A stretch of DNA of 64,000 nucleotides from an uncultured Paracoccaceae bacterium (GCA_947494675.1 CANLVP010000001.1:1743777-1807776), one strand, 5' to 3'. Shown: positions 16,663 to 26,005, counted from the stretch's first letter. Numbers and translations are program-made. The notes: generated by a model not told the origin, from the sequence alone.

Positions 16663-19114
16663 TTTTCCAACAACGGCCCGCGTGGTCATTATCGGGGGCG
16701 GTGTCGTGGGCACGTCCTCACTTTACCATCTGGCAAAAGCGGGCTGGACCGATTGTGTGCTGCTGGAAAAGAACGAATTGACCGCGGGGTCCACATGGCA
16801 CGCCGCTGGCAACTGCCCGTCGTTCAGCACCTCTTGGGGTATCATGAACATGCAGCGCTATTCGCTGGGCCTTTATGCGGGGCTCGCGGATGAGGTTGAT
16901 TACCCGATGAACTACCACGTCACCGGGTCGATCCGTCTGGCGCATTCCAAAGAGCGGATGCAGGAGTTTGAGCGCGCCCGCGGCATGGCCCGGTATCAGG
17001 GGTTGGACGTCGAAATGATGTCGATTGCCGATATGAAGGACGCCTATCCCTTTATGGAGACCCATGACCTTGAGGGTGGCCTTTGGGACCCGGACGATGG
17101 CGACATTGACCCTGCCCAGCTCACGCAGGCGTTGGCCAAGGGTGCCCGCGATATGGGTGCCAAAATCCTGCGGTTCACCCCTGCGACGGGCGTGTCGTGG
17201 GACGGCAAGGAATGGACGGTCAAGACCGACAAGGGCGACATCAAGTGCGAATACGTCGTCAACGCGGCCGGTTACTATGCCCAACGCGTCGGCGAATGGT
17301 TCAAGCCCTACGGTGGGCGCACGGTGCCAATGACGGTGATGAGCCACCAGTATTTCCTGACCGAAGAAATCCCCGAACTCGCGGAATGGACCAAGGAAAA
17401 TGGTCGCAAAATCCCGCTGCTGCGTGACGTCGATACCTCATATTACCTGCGGCAGGACAAGAACGGGCTGAACCTTGGCCCGTATGAGCGGAACTGCAAG
17501 GCGCATTGGGTCACGCCCGAAGACCCGATGCCCGAAGACTTCAGCTTCCAACTTTACCCCGACGATCTGGAACGGCTGGAATGGTATATCGAGGATGCGA
17601 TGGCCCGCGTGCCGATCCTTGGCACCCAAGGGGTGGGCCGCGTGATCAACGGGCCGATCCCCTATGCGCCAGATGGTCTACCGCTGGTCGGGCCGATGCC
17701 CGGCGTGCCGAACGCGTTCGAGGCTTGCGTCTTTACCTTTGGCATCACCCAAGGCGGTGGCGCGGGCAAGGTGCTGGCGGAATGGATTACCGAAGGCCAG
17801 ACCGAATGGGATATGTGGTCGGTCGATCCGCGCCGCTACACCGATTACACCGATCAGGACTATTGTGACAAAAAGGCGGTCGAGGTTTACGGCCACGAAT
17901 ACGCCATGCATTTCCCGCAGCACGAATGGCCCGCCGCGCGCGACAAGAAGCTGTCGCCAGTGGATGACCGGGTGCGCGCGCAGGGCGGTGTCATGGGGGT
18001 CTATAACGGCTGGGAACGGGCCAATTGGTACGCCAAGGACGGCGACGACACCTCTGAAGAGGCGACCCACACGTGGGAGCGCAACGGCCCGTGGCAGCCA
18101 CGCATCAAGGAAGAATGCGAGGCGGTGCGCGACGCGGCCGGTATCCTCGACCTGCCGGGCTTCTCGCGTTACCGGCTCAAGGGGCCGGGCGCTGCGCAAT
18201 TCCTGCGGGACAATGCGGCGGGCGGGATCACCAAGGTGGGTCGCATTGGTCTGATCTACTTTGCCGATGACCGGGGCCGTATCCTGACAGAGATGTCGGC
18301 GATGCGTCTGGAGGAGGATTTCTTTTTCCTCATCACCGCGGCGAGCGCGCAGTGGCACGATTTTGAGGTGCTGAAATCGCGGATGCCCGCAGATGCGGAA
18401 TTCACGCTGGAAGATGTGACCACCCAGTTCAGCTGCCAGATCCTCACGGGGCCAAAATCGCGCGACATTCTGGCCGATTGTTCTGACGCGGACCTAAGCC
18501 TTGGCTGGCTGACGCATCAATCCGCGCAGATCGACGGCACATGGGTGCAGCTTGTGCGCGTCTCCTTTGCAGGAGAGTTGGGCTGGGAGGTGCACAGCCA
18601 GATCGCAGACACTGCCAAGGTCTATGACACGGTCATGGCCGCAGGGGCCAAACATGGGCTGAAACCCTTTGGCATGTATGCGCTGAATTCCCTGCGGATC
18701 GAAAAGGGATACCGCGCATGGAAGGGCGATTTGTCCACCGATTACAGCCTGTTGCAAGGCGGGCTGGAGCGGTTCATCAAATGGGACAAGGACTTTCCCG
18801 GCAAGGCCGCGCTGGCCGCTGAAAAGCAGCAGGGCGTGAGCAAAAGCTTTGTCACCCTGACGCTGGACAACCCCGGCGCATCGGACGCGCCTTATATGGC
18901 GACGATCTGGGCGGATGGCGACGTCGTGGGCGAAACCACGTCGGGCGCATGGGGGTATCGGGTCGATAAATCCGTGGCCCTTGGCATGATCCGGCCCGAT
19001 CTGAACGTGCCGGGCACCAAGGTGCAGGTGGATATCTTTGGGCAGATGATCGATGCTACGGTTGAGGCCGATCAGCCGCTATGGGACCCCGAAAACGCAC
19101 GGATCCGGGCCTGA
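16655..19114 (+). CDS. FAD-dependent dehydrogenase with GcvT domain (dimethylglycine/sarcosine dehydrogenase-like), copy 1
   Basis: An 819-residue two-part enzyme. Residues 1-400 are a DAO-type FAD domain: dinucleotide motif 'IIGGGVVGTSSL' at 12-23 and 'GSTWHAAG', where H49 is the expected covalent FAD-linking His. From about residue 460 a GcvT/aminomethyltransferase half follows ('GVYNGWERANWYA', 'SFAGELGWEVH', 'EKGYRAWKGDL') that would transfer the methylene group to tetrahydrofolate. Unlike copy 2, the segment after the His reads 'NCPSFSTSW' rather than 'LIAQLRAT', so the substrate may differ. An AGGAGGAG site precedes ATG 16655. It likely demethylates an N-methylated amine in the betaine pathway. 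Confidence 0.9.
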   Translation: MADFPTTARVVIIGGGVVGTSSLYHLAKAGWTDCVLLEKNELTAGSTWHAAGNCPSFSTSWGIMNMQRYSLGLYAGLADEVDYPMNYHVTGSIRLAHSKERMQEFERARGMARYQGLDVEMMSIADMKDAYPFMETHDLEGGLWDPDDGDIDPAQLTQALAKGARDMGAKILRFTPATGVSWDGKEWTVKTDKGDIKCEYVVNAAGYYAQRVGEWFKPYGGRTVPMTVMSHQYFLTEEIPELAEWTKENGRKIPLLRDVDTSYYLRQDKNGLNLGPYERNCKAHWVTPEDPMPEDFSFQLYPDDLERLEWYIEDAMARVPILGTQGVGRVINGPIPYAPDGLPLVGPMPGVPNAFEACVFTFGITQGGGAGKVLAEWITEGQTEWDMWSVDPRRYTDYTDQDYCDKKAVEVYGHEYAMHFPQHEWPAARDKKLSPVDDRVRAQGGVMGVYNGWERANWYAKDGDDTSEEATHTWERNGPWQPRIKEECEAVRDAAGILDLPGFSRYRLKGPGAAQFLRDNAAGGITKVGRIGLIYFADDRGRILTEMSAMRLEEDFFFLITAASAQWHDFEVLKSRMPADAEFTLEDVTTQFSCQILTGPKSRDILADCSDADLSLGWLTHQSAQIDGTWVQLVRVSFAGELGWEVHSQIADTAKVYDTVMAAGAKHGLKPFGMYALNSLRIEKGYRAWKGDLSTDYSLLQGGLERFIKWDKDFPGKAALAAEKQQGVSKSFVTLTLDNPGASDAPYMATIWADGDVVGETTSGAWGYRVDKSVALGMIRPDLNVPGTKVQVDIFGQMIDATVEADQPLWDPENARIRA

Positions 19115-19563
19115 TGCTGGATGCGGCCACCCAAGATCTGATCGCGCGGCACCCGCTGGGCTTTGTGGCCACCGTGGCGGCTGACGGCGCGCCGTCGCTG
19201 GCGCCCAAGGGCACGTTTCTGGTGCTGGATGAGACCCGGATCGCCTTCGGTCACATCCGGTCCGCCGGAACGCTGGCCAATCTGGGGCGTAACCCGGCAG
19301 TCTCGGTGAACTTCATCGACGTCTTTCGCCGCAAAGGGGCCGAGGTGAAGGGCCGCGCCGCCGTGTTGGAAGGCGCGGCGATGGCCGACCTGCTGCCGCA
19401 ATGGCGCGCGGTCTGGGGTGACTTGGCGGACCGGATCAAGGCGCTTGTCGTGATCGAGGTGGGCTATGTCCGCCCACTGACGACGCCGCCCTACGACGAT
19501 GGCGCGACCGAGGAAGAGATGATTGCGCTTTATAAATCCAAGTTCGCGGAGATGTATTCATGA
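19114..19563 (+). CDS. Pyridoxamine-5'-phosphate-oxidase-like FMN-binding protein
   Basis: A 149-residue split-barrel protein ('GFVATVAADGAPSLAPKG' in parts, 'IAFGHIRSAGTLANLGRNP', 'VSVNFIDVFRRKG'). This pattern is typical of small PNPOx-like proteins that bind FMN or F420, not of genuine PdxH. ATG 19114 overlaps the stop of the previous gene, and the end overlaps the next gene by 4 bases. It may act on a flavin-dependent side step of the methyl-amine pathway or on a related metabolite; its exact role is not known. Confidence 0.85.
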   Translation: MLDAATQDLIARHPLGFVATVAADGAPSLAPKGTFLVLDETRIAFGHIRSAGTLANLGRNPAVSVNFIDVFRRKGAEVKGRAAVLEGAAMADLLPQWRAVWGDLADRIKALVVIEVGYVRPLTTPPYDDGATEEEMIALYKSKFAEMYS

Positions 19564-20441
19564 CCAAGATCACGCTTCTGGATGGTGGTATGGGGCAGGA
19601 ACTGGTGCATCGCGCCGGGGATCGGCCCACGCCGCTTTGGTCCACGCAAGTCATGGTCGAACACCCCGGATTGGTGGGACAAATCCACCGAGATTTCAGC
19701 GATGCCGGGGCGACGGTGGCCACGACAAACACCTATGCGATCCACCATGATCGGCTCGCGGGCACGGGGATGGAGGGGCAGTTTTCCGTCCTGCACGCCC
19801 GCGCCTTGGCAGAGGTGTCAGAGGTGTCAGGCAGGGGCGTGAAAGTGGCCGGATCCATTGGGCCATTGATCGCGTCTTACCGGCCTGATCTGCATCCCTC
19901 ACACGATATGGCGGTGCCGTTGTACACTGAAATCGCTGAGCTTTTAGCGCCCAAGGTCGATCTGATCCTCTGCGAAACCGTCGTGTCCGTGGCCCACGCC
20001 CGTGCCATTCTGGAGGCCGCCGCCGTGGCGGGCAAACCGGTCTGGCTGGCGGTGTCCGTGGATGATGAAGACGGGTCGCGCTTGCGGTCGGGCGAACCGG
20101 TGGCCGCGATCCTGGACCTGACAGGTTACGCCGCGCTTTTGGCCAATTGCTCCGCGCCAGAGGCGATCCCCGCCGCGCTCAAGATCTTTGCCAAGGGCGA
20201 TGTGCCCTTTGGCGGCTATGCCAACGGGTTTACCCAGATCACCAAGGACTTTCTGAAAGACAAACCCACGGTCGATGCACTGGAAATGCGGCGTGATTTC
20301 ACGCCGGATGTCTATGCCGATCACGTCATGACTTGGGTCGACGCAGGGGCCACCATTGTGGGTGGCTGTTGCGAGGTCGGACCCGCCCATATTCAAGCCA
20401 TCGCTGACCGGCTCATCGCAGCCGGACACGAGATAGTTTAA
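19560..20441 (+). CDS. Homocysteine S-methyltransferase family (betaine-type)
   Basis: A 293-residue Zn-dependent methyltransferase. The three zinc ligands of the homocysteine-methyltransferase fold are visible: C197 in 'LLANCSAPEAI' and C270/C271 in 'IVGGCCEVGPAHI'; the N terminus has 'LLDGGMGQEL'. It moves a methyl group from a donor (betaine, S-methylmethionine or dimethylsulfoniopropionate) to homocysteine, giving methionine. Its position between two dimethylglycine/sarcosine-dehydrogenase-type genes points to glycine betaine as donor: betaine to dimethylglycine here, then stepwise demethylation to glycine. DMSP is an alternative donor in marine bacteria. Confidence 0.9.
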   Translation: MTKITLLDGGMGQELVHRAGDRPTPLWSTQVMVEHPGLVGQIHRDFSDAGATVATTNTYAIHHDRLAGTGMEGQFSVLHARALAEVSEVSGRGVKVAGSIGPLIASYRPDLHPSHDMAVPLYTEIAELLAPKVDLILCETVVSVAHARAILEAAAVAGKPVWLAVSVDDEDGSRLRSGEPVAAILDLTGYAALLANCSAPEAIPAALKIFAKGDVPFGGYANGFTQITKDFLKDKPTVDALEMRRDFTPDVYADHVMTWVDAGATIVGGCCEVGPAHIQAIADRLIAAGHEIV

Positions 20442-20452
20442 GGTTAAACAAA

Positions 20453-22897
20453 ATGGCAAATCCCCCTTCTTCTGCGCGTGTCGTCATCATCGGTGGCGGC
20501 GTGATTGGTTGCTCTGTGGCCTATCATCTGGCCAAGCAAGGCTGGAAAGACGTGGTGCTGTTAGAGCGTAAGCAGCTGACATCCGGCACCACTTGGCACG
20601 CCGCTGGCCTGATCGCGCAACTGCGGGCGACGGCCAATATGACGAAGCTCGCCAAGTATAGCCAAGAGCTTTACGGCAATCTGGAAGCCGAAACAGGCGT
20701 CGCGACCGGGTTCAAGCGCTGCGGGTCGATCACCGTGGCCCTGACCGAAGAACGCCGCGAAGAGATCTTTCGCCAGGCGGGCATGGCCCGCGCCTTTGGT
20801 GTCGACGTGGAAGAGATCAGCCCTGAGGAAGTGAAAGCGCGCTACGAACACCTCAACATCGAAGAGGTCACGGCGGGTGTCTACCTGCCGCTCGACGGGC
20901 AAGGCGACCCGGCCAATATCGCGCTGGCCATGGCCAAGGGTGCGCGGCAGAAAGGTGCCAAGGTGATCGAAAAGACGCTCGTCACCGGCGTCAAACGCGA
21001 TGGCCGCAGGATCACCGGGGTGGACTGGCAGCAGGGCGAAGACACGGGCCATATCACCTGCGATATGGTGGTGAACTGCGGCGGCATGTGGGGCCATCAG
21101 GTGGGGCGGATGCTTGGCACCAATGTGCCGCTGCACGCCTGCGAACACTTCTATATTGTGACCGAGGCCATCGCCGGTCTGACCCAGATGCCGGTGCTGC
21201 GGGTGCCCGACGAATGCGCCTATTACAAGGAAGACGCGGGCAAAATGCTGCTGGGGGCCTTTGAACCCAATGCCAAGCCATGGGCGATGGACGGCATCCC
21301 CAGCGATTTTGAATTTGACCAATTGCCCGAGGATTTCGACCACTTTGAGCCGATCCTTGAGGCCGCTGTCGAACGCATGCCGATGCTGGCAGAGGCGGGG
21401 ATTCACACATTCTTTAACGGCCCCGAAAGCTTTACTCCTGATGACGCCTATCACCTTGGCCAAGCGCCCGAGATGGACAATGTCTGGGTCGCGGCTGGTT
21501 TTAACTCCATCGGGATTCAATCCGCTGGCGGCGCTGGCATGGCGCTGGCGCAGTGGATGGATGCAGGCGAAAAACCCTTTGATCTGGGCGATGTTGATAT
21601 CTCTCGGATGCAGCCATTTCAGGGCAACAAGACCTATCTGTTTGAGCGGTCCAAGGAAACGCTGGGCCTGCTTTATGCCGACCATTTTCCCTACCGACAA
21701 AAGGCCACGGCGCGGGGTATCCGCCGCACGCCGTTCCACCAGCACCTGCTGGATCAGGGCGCTGTCATGGGCGAATTGGCGGGCTGGGAGCGGGCCAATT
21801 GGTTCGCCGATGCGGGCCAGACGCCCGCCTATGAATATAGCTGGAAGCGGCAGAACTTCTTTGGCAACGTCGCCGCAGAGGTCAACGCGATCCGCACCAA
21901 TGTCGGCATGTATGACATGTCGTCGTTCGGCAAAATCCGGGTCGAGGGGCGCGATGCCGTTGCCTTTATGAACCATGTGGGCGGCGGGCAATATGACGTG
22001 GACGTGGGCAAGATCGTCTATACGCAGTTCCTGAACCGCAACGCAGGCATCGAGGCGGATGTGACCGTCACCCGCCTGTCAGAAACGGCGTTTCTGGTGG
22101 TGACACCTGCCGCCACACGGCTGGCCGATCAGGTCTGGATGCAGCGCCATCAGGGCGACTTCAACGTGGTCACTACGGACGTGACCGCTGGTGAGGGCGT
22201 GCTGGCGGTGATGGGGCCGAACGCGCGTAAACTGCTGGAAAAGGTGTCGCCTGCCGACTTTGGCAACGACGCGAACCCCTTTGGCACGGCGCAAGAGATT
22301 GAGCTTGGCATGGGGATCGCCCGCGTGCACCGCGTGACCTACGTGGGCGAGCTAGGGTGGGAGGTTTACGTCAGCGCAGACATGGCCGCTCATGCGTTTG
22401 AAACGCTGCATGCGGCCGGTCAGGATATGGGGCTCAAGCTTTGTGGAATGCACATGATGGATGCCGCCCGGATGGAAAAAGGGTTCCGCCACTTTGGCCA
22501 CGACATCACGGCAGAGGATCACGTGCTGGAAGCCGGGCTTGGCTTTGCGGTCAAGACCGACAAGTTCGATTTCATTGGTCGCGACGCTGTGCTGCGCAAA
22601 AAAGAAACCGGGCTGGAACAGCGGTTGGTGCAGTTCAAACTGACCGATCCAGAACCGCTCTTGTATCACAACGAGCCAATCCTGCGGAACGGTGAGGTCG
22701 TGGGTTACCTGTCATCGGGCGGCTATGGCCATCATCTGGGGGCGGCGCTTGGCATGGGCTATGTGCCGTGCAAGGGCGAGACCTTGGCCGAGATGCTGGA
22801 CAGCACCTATGAGATCGATGTGATGGGCACGCGGGTCCGGGCAGAGGCGCAGACGCGTCCGTTCTATGACCCCAAGTCAGAGCGGGTGAAGGCCTAG
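20453..22897 (+). CDS. FAD-dependent dehydrogenase with GcvT domain (dimethylglycine/sarcosine dehydrogenase-like), copy 2
   Basis: An 814-residue paralogue of the enzyme at 16655, with the same layout: FAD motif 'IIGGGVIGCSVAYHLAKQG' at 12-30, covalent-FAD His H49 in 'GTTWHAAGL', and a GcvT-like folate half from about residue 440. This copy carries 'LIAQLRATANMTKLAKYS', the sequence usual for canonical dimethylglycine and sarcosine dehydrogenases. With copy 1 and the homocysteine methyltransferase it could run betaine to dimethylglycine to sarcosine to glycine, passing one-carbon units to folate. Which copy takes which substrate cannot be told. It converges on the RTX gene with a 4-base overlap. 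Confidence 0.92.
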   Translation: MANPPSSARVVIIGGGVIGCSVAYHLAKQGWKDVVLLERKQLTSGTTWHAAGLIAQLRATANMTKLAKYSQELYGNLEAETGVATGFKRCGSITVALTEERREEIFRQAGMARAFGVDVEEISPEEVKARYEHLNIEEVTAGVYLPLDGQGDPANIALAMAKGARQKGAKVIEKTLVTGVKRDGRRITGVDWQQGEDTGHITCDMVVNCGGMWGHQVGRMLGTNVPLHACEHFYIVTEAIAGLTQMPVLRVPDECAYYKEDAGKMLLGAFEPNAKPWAMDGIPSDFEFDQLPEDFDHFEPILEAAVERMPMLAEAGIHTFFNGPESFTPDDAYHLGQAPEMDNVWVAAGFNSIGIQSAGGAGMALAQWMDAGEKPFDLGDVDISRMQPFQGNKTYLFERSKETLGLLYADHFPYRQKATARGIRRTPFHQHLLDQGAVMGELAGWERANWFADAGQTPAYEYSWKRQNFFGNVAAEVNAIRTNVGMYDMSSFGKIRVEGRDAVAFMNHVGGGQYDVDVGKIVYTQFLNRNAGIEADVTVTRLSETAFLVVTPAATRLADQVWMQRHQGDFNVVTTDVTAGEGVLAVMGPNARKLLEKVSPADFGNDANPFGTAQEIELGMGIARVHRVTYVGELGWEVYVSADMAAHAFETLHAAGQDMGLKLCGMHMMDAARMEKGFRHFGHDITAEDHVLEAGLGFAVKTDKFDFIGRDAVLRKKETGLEQRLVQFKLTDPEPLLYHNEPILRNGEVVGYLSSGGYGHHLGAALGMGYVPCKGETLAEMLDSTYEIDVMGTRVRAEAQTRPFYDPKSERVKA

Positions 22898-24372
22898 ACG
22901 ATGAAATCGATCTGATCGACGTCGGACAGGTCCAACCCTTCCAGCAAGAGCGATCCGCCGTCGTCGAATTTCAGGCGCAGGCCTGCCTTGGTGTTTGACG
23001 CGGTATAGGCGTCATCGCCTGTGATCAAAAGCGCGTCCTCTGCCAGATCAAAGTCGCGGATGGTGTCGTTGCCTTTGTGGTTGAACACAAAGGTGTCGGC
23101 CCCTTTGCCGCCGTGCATGTCGTCGCTGCCGCTGCCGCCGTCAATCCAGTCATTGCCACGGCCACCATTCAGAATGTCCATCCCGCTGTTGCCGATCACA
23201 CGGTCGTTGCCATTGCCGCCCTTGATGTCATCCCCGCCGCCATTGCCGCGCAGGTGGTCTTGCCCCGCCTGGCCCCGGATGATGTCGCGGCCAAAGCCGC
23301 CGTTCATCTTGTCGTTGCCATCCTGGCCAAACATCTCATCCCCGCCGGAGCCGCCAAAGAACGTGTCATTGCCCGCGCCGCCTGCCATGACGTCGGCACC
23401 GCCCTTGCCCGAAAGGATGTCGTCAAAGTCGCGGCCATAAAGTTCATTCGGGTCGCCGTTGCCGTCCAGCACCAGCCCGGTTTCGGGCGGGTCCACAGAA
23501 ACAAGCGGTTCGGGCAATGTGTTCAGCGCGATGGTGGGCGACACGGCGGGCGAGAACCCGCGCGCCACCGCCTCTGCCGCATAGGCGTCGATTGCGGCTT
23601 GGTCGGTAGAGTATTCAAGCGCCAGCACGTCGATGCCCTGTGTGACCCAGAAGTCTTCGTAGACATCAAGCGTGACCTCTTGCCGGTCCCCGGTCAGCAG
23701 CCCGAAAAAGCTTTCGGCCATGATGCCGTCAACGGCTTCAAGATAGTCGGTCGCCAGATCGGTGCCAAAGGCCGCGCCGTCGCCGATAATGAAGGGACCG
23801 CCGTTTGCGATCACGGCGAAATCGGGGTTCACCGCGCGGGCAGCCTCGGCGATCTCGACCACGAATTGCATCATTTCCTGCGCGTAGAATTGCGATTGCG
23901 CGGTGCCAAGTTCGCCGCGCAGGTCTGCGATTTCATAATAGGACAAGATATTGTCCAGAAAGATGCCGGAGTAGCCGCGGTCGACCATATCCATGACCTG
24001 ATCCATGACAATGGCCTGCCAGTCGTCATCCCAGAATTCCACGATGGCCGCGGGCCAGCTGACGGCCTTTTCGGCCATCCATGCAGGGGCTTCGAAGGTT
24101 GGGTCACCGGTGTCGGTGCCATCATCGGTCCAGCTTGCGTCCCAATAGGGCCGGGCGTCATCGGTTTGCCCAACAGAGACATAGCCAATCACCTCAATGC
24201 CTGACGCGACGAGGGTGCCGACCTCTGTGTCGGTCAGATCAGAGGTGCCAACCGGGTAGCCCGGCGCGGCCTCGACCACGATCAGGTCATGGCCCGAGGC
24301 TGCGATTTCACTGGCAGATGCGCCGGAATACTGCACGGCAAAGCTGGTGACGGATAGGCCGGATGCGCTCAT
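22894..24372 (-). CDS. Secreted RTX protein with GH114/TM1410-like domain
   Basis: A 492-residue protein. Residues 8-285 resemble the glycoside hydrolase 114 / TM1410 fold (endo-alpha-1,4-polygalactosaminidase type): 'VIGYVSVGQTDDARPYW', 'GIFLDNILSYYEI', 'FAVIANGGPF'. Residues 310-435 hold about twelve RTX nonapeptides (for example GGAGNDTFF, GGSGGDEMF, GGFGRDIIR) that bind calcium, and the C terminus is a typical type I secretion end with no N-terminal signal. It is probably exported and acts on an exopolysaccharide, perhaps its own biofilm matrix. No type I export genes are next to it. A CtrA-like box lies about 135 bases upstream. Confidence 0.88.
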   Translation of the reverse strand: MSASGLSVTSFAVQYSGASASEIAASGHDLIVVEAAPGYPVGTSDLTDTEVGTLVASGIEVIGYVSVGQTDDARPYWDASWTDDGTDTGDPTFEAPAWMAEKAVSWPAAIVEFWDDDWQAIVMDQVMDMVDRGYSGIFLDNILSYYEIADLRGELGTAQSQFYAQEMMQFVVEIAEAARAVNPDFAVIANGGPFIIGDGAAFGTDLATDYLEAVDGIMAESFFGLLTGDRQEVTLDVYEDFWVTQGIDVLALEYSTDQAAIDAYAAEAVARGFSPAVSPTIALNTLPEPLVSVDPPETGLVLDGNGDPNELYGRDFDDILSGKGGADVMAGGAGNDTFFGGSGGDEMFGQDGNDKMNGGFGRDIIRGQAGQDHLRGNGGGDDIKGGNGNDRVIGNSGMDILNGGRGNDWIDGGSGSDDMHGGKGADTFVFNHKGNDTIRDFDLAEDALLITGDDAYTASNTKAGLRLKFDDGGSLLLEGLDLSDVDQIDFIV

Positions 24373-24506
24373 GATCTTTGTCCCTCGCTGGTCAATTCAT
24401 GGTCCAGACTATGTGAGAACGCGCAGCAGTGGGGCGATGTCGTAACAGATGCGATGCCAACGCATTTGGCGAAAATGCGCCGCAATTATCATGCGACGCA
24501 CCTTTG

Positions 24507-24522
24507 TTAACCTTACGTTAAC
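24507..24522. promoter_or_regulatory. CtrA-like binding box
   Basis: TTAA-N7-TTAAC is met exactly (TTAA 24507-24510, CCTTACG, TTAAC 24518-24522). This is the full alphaproteobacterial CtrA consensus. It lies in the gap between the RTX gene (minus strand) and a 24-codon open frame (plus strand), so it could serve either. In this group CtrA controls motility, secretion and gene-transfer functions; a surface-polysaccharide enzyme would fit. Confidence 0.5.
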
Positions 24523-24568
24523 CTCGTGCCCTGCAACCTGAGCGTGCTTTTAACGCGCAGGTATTCTT

Positions 24569-24643
24569 ATGACACTTCGTTTCGCGGCCCTTGTTTTCAT
24601 TCTGGCCTTTGCAATTCCGACGCTGGCGGTGCTGATCTCCTAG
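24569..24643 (+). CDS. Possible 24-residue membrane peptide
   Basis: An ATG-started frame of 24 codons, nearly all hydrophobic after a short MTLR start: one membrane helix ending in 'VLIS'. It starts 47 bases after the CtrA-like box and ends 6 bases before the ctpA stop (opposite strand). The ribosome site is weak (GCAGG, about 9 bases upstream). Such short hydrophobic frames can be chance, so the call is tentative. Confidence 0.3.
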   Translation: MTLRFAALVFILAFAIPTLAVLIS

Positions 24644-24649
24644 TGCCGC

Positions 24650-25993
24650 TTATTCAGCATCTTCTGGCCCAAGGGCGTTCAGACCTTTGAGGATATCGAT
24701 GGCATAGGCCAGTTGATAATCCTGCTCACGCAGCTCTGCCGCAGCTTCGGCGCGGGCGCGGTCTTCTTCGATCTGGCGGATTTCATCCTCTGACAGGCTG
24801 TCATTGCCAAGCGCGCCACGCAGGTCGGCCTCTGACCGGAAACCGCGTGTTTCTTCCTCTTCCGCATCCGGGTCTTCGGGTTCGCGGCGGGGCTGTTCAA
24901 CGATGATATCGGGTGAGATGCCAAGCGCCTGAATAGACCGGCCAGATGGCGTATAGTAGCGCGCGGTCGTCAGGCGCATCGCGCCATTGCCTTGCAGCGG
25001 CACAACGGTTTGCACCGACCCCTTACCAAAGGATTTCGTGCCCACAACGATGGCGCGGCGGTGATCCTGCAACGCGCCTGCCACGATTTCAGAGGCGGAG
25101 GCAGAGCCGCCATTGATCAGCACCACAATCGGTTTGCCCTGCGCCAGATCACCCGGCGTCGCGTTGTAACGGTCGCCGTCTTGCGGGTCGCGCCCACGGG
25201 TCGAGACGATCTCACCCGCATCCAGGAAGGCGTCCGAGACGAACACCGCTTGGTTCAGCAGACCGCCGGGATTGTTGCGCAGATCGACGATCACGCCGTC
25301 GATATTGTCGATCCCGCCTGCGGCCTCGATCTGTTCAGCAAGACCCTCTTGCAGGTTCGGGAAGGTCTGGTTGTTGAACGTGGTCACGCGCAGAACAACG
25401 GCATCGCCTTCGGTCCGGTGACGCACAGCGGTCAGCTTGATGGTGTCGCGGATGATCGAGACGTCAAAAGGTTCAATCTCGCCCTCGCGCACGACGGTAA
25501 TAATCACCTCGGAGCCGACGGGACCGCGCAGGAATTCCAGCGCTTCGTCCAATGTCAGGCCCAGCAGGCTTTCGCCGTCCACGGCGGTGATAAAGTCGCC
25601 CGATTCCATGCCAGCGGCAGCCGCAGGCGTGTCATCAATGGGCGAGACGACCTTGACCCAGCCCTCTTCCTGCGTGACCTCAAGCCCCAGCCCGCCAAAT
25701 TCGCCGCGCGTCTGCACGCGCATGTCGGCAGCGTCGTCTTCGGACAGATAGCTGGAATGCGGATCAAGCGAGGTCAGCATGCCGTTGATCGCTGCCTCAA
25801 CCAGTTCCTTTTCGTTCACGGGTTCCACGTATTCTTCGCGGATGCGGCTGAAAATATCGCCAAACAGGTCAAGCTGTTCGTAGATGTTGACGTCTTGATT
25901 GGCCTCTTGCGCGACAAGCGGACCTGCGACTTGGGTGGTTGCCACAAGGCCCAGAACGGTGCCGCCAGCAGCGGCCATCATCAGTTTCTTCAT
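24650..25993 (-). CDS. ctpA: Carboxy-terminal processing peptidase (S41)
   Basis: A 447-residue periplasmic serine protease. The order is: N-terminal signal/anchor helix (1-29), a helical region, a PDZ domain at about 95-170 ('GGLGLEVTQEEGWVKV'), and the S41 core with catalytic S299 in 'GGSASASEI' and K324 in 'SFGKGSVQ', 25 residues apart as in Prc. It trims C termini of envelope proteins. The C-terminal tail is acidic. It lies 12 bases after the EnvC-like gene, and the set gpmI-envC-ctpA is a usual alphaproteobacterial group with roles at the cell envelope. Confidence 0.95.
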   Translation of the reverse strand: MKKLMMAAAGGTVLGLVATTQVAGPLVAQEANQDVNIYEQLDLFGDIFSRIREEYVEPVNEKELVEAAINGMLTSLDPHSSYLSEDDAADMRVQTRGEFGGLGLEVTQEEGWVKVVSPIDDTPAAAAGMESGDFITAVDGESLLGLTLDEALEFLRGPVGSEVIITVVREGEIEPFDVSIIRDTIKLTAVRHRTEGDAVVLRVTTFNNQTFPNLQEGLAEQIEAAGGIDNIDGVIVDLRNNPGGLLNQAVFVSDAFLDAGEIVSTRGRDPQDGDRYNATPGDLAQGKPIVVLINGGSASASEIVAGALQDHRRAIVVGTKSFGKGSVQTVVPLQGNGAMRLTTARYYTPSGRSIQALGISPDIIVEQPRREPEDPDAEEEETRGFRSEADLRGALGNDSLSEDEIRQIEEDRARAEAAAELREQDYQLAYAIDILKGLNALGPEDAE

Positions 25994-26005
25994 GTCACTT
26001 CCTAT

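Noticed and set aside
23020..23440. Repetitive DNA that could suggest a CRISPR or satellite array
   Set aside because: The period is 27 bases and the copies are the coding sequence of RTX nonapeptides; there are no constant repeats with unique spacers.
23077..24204. 375-codon open frame antisense to the RTX gene
   Set aside because: Its Val/Ala/His-rich product mirrors the RTX repeats read backwards; no independent support.
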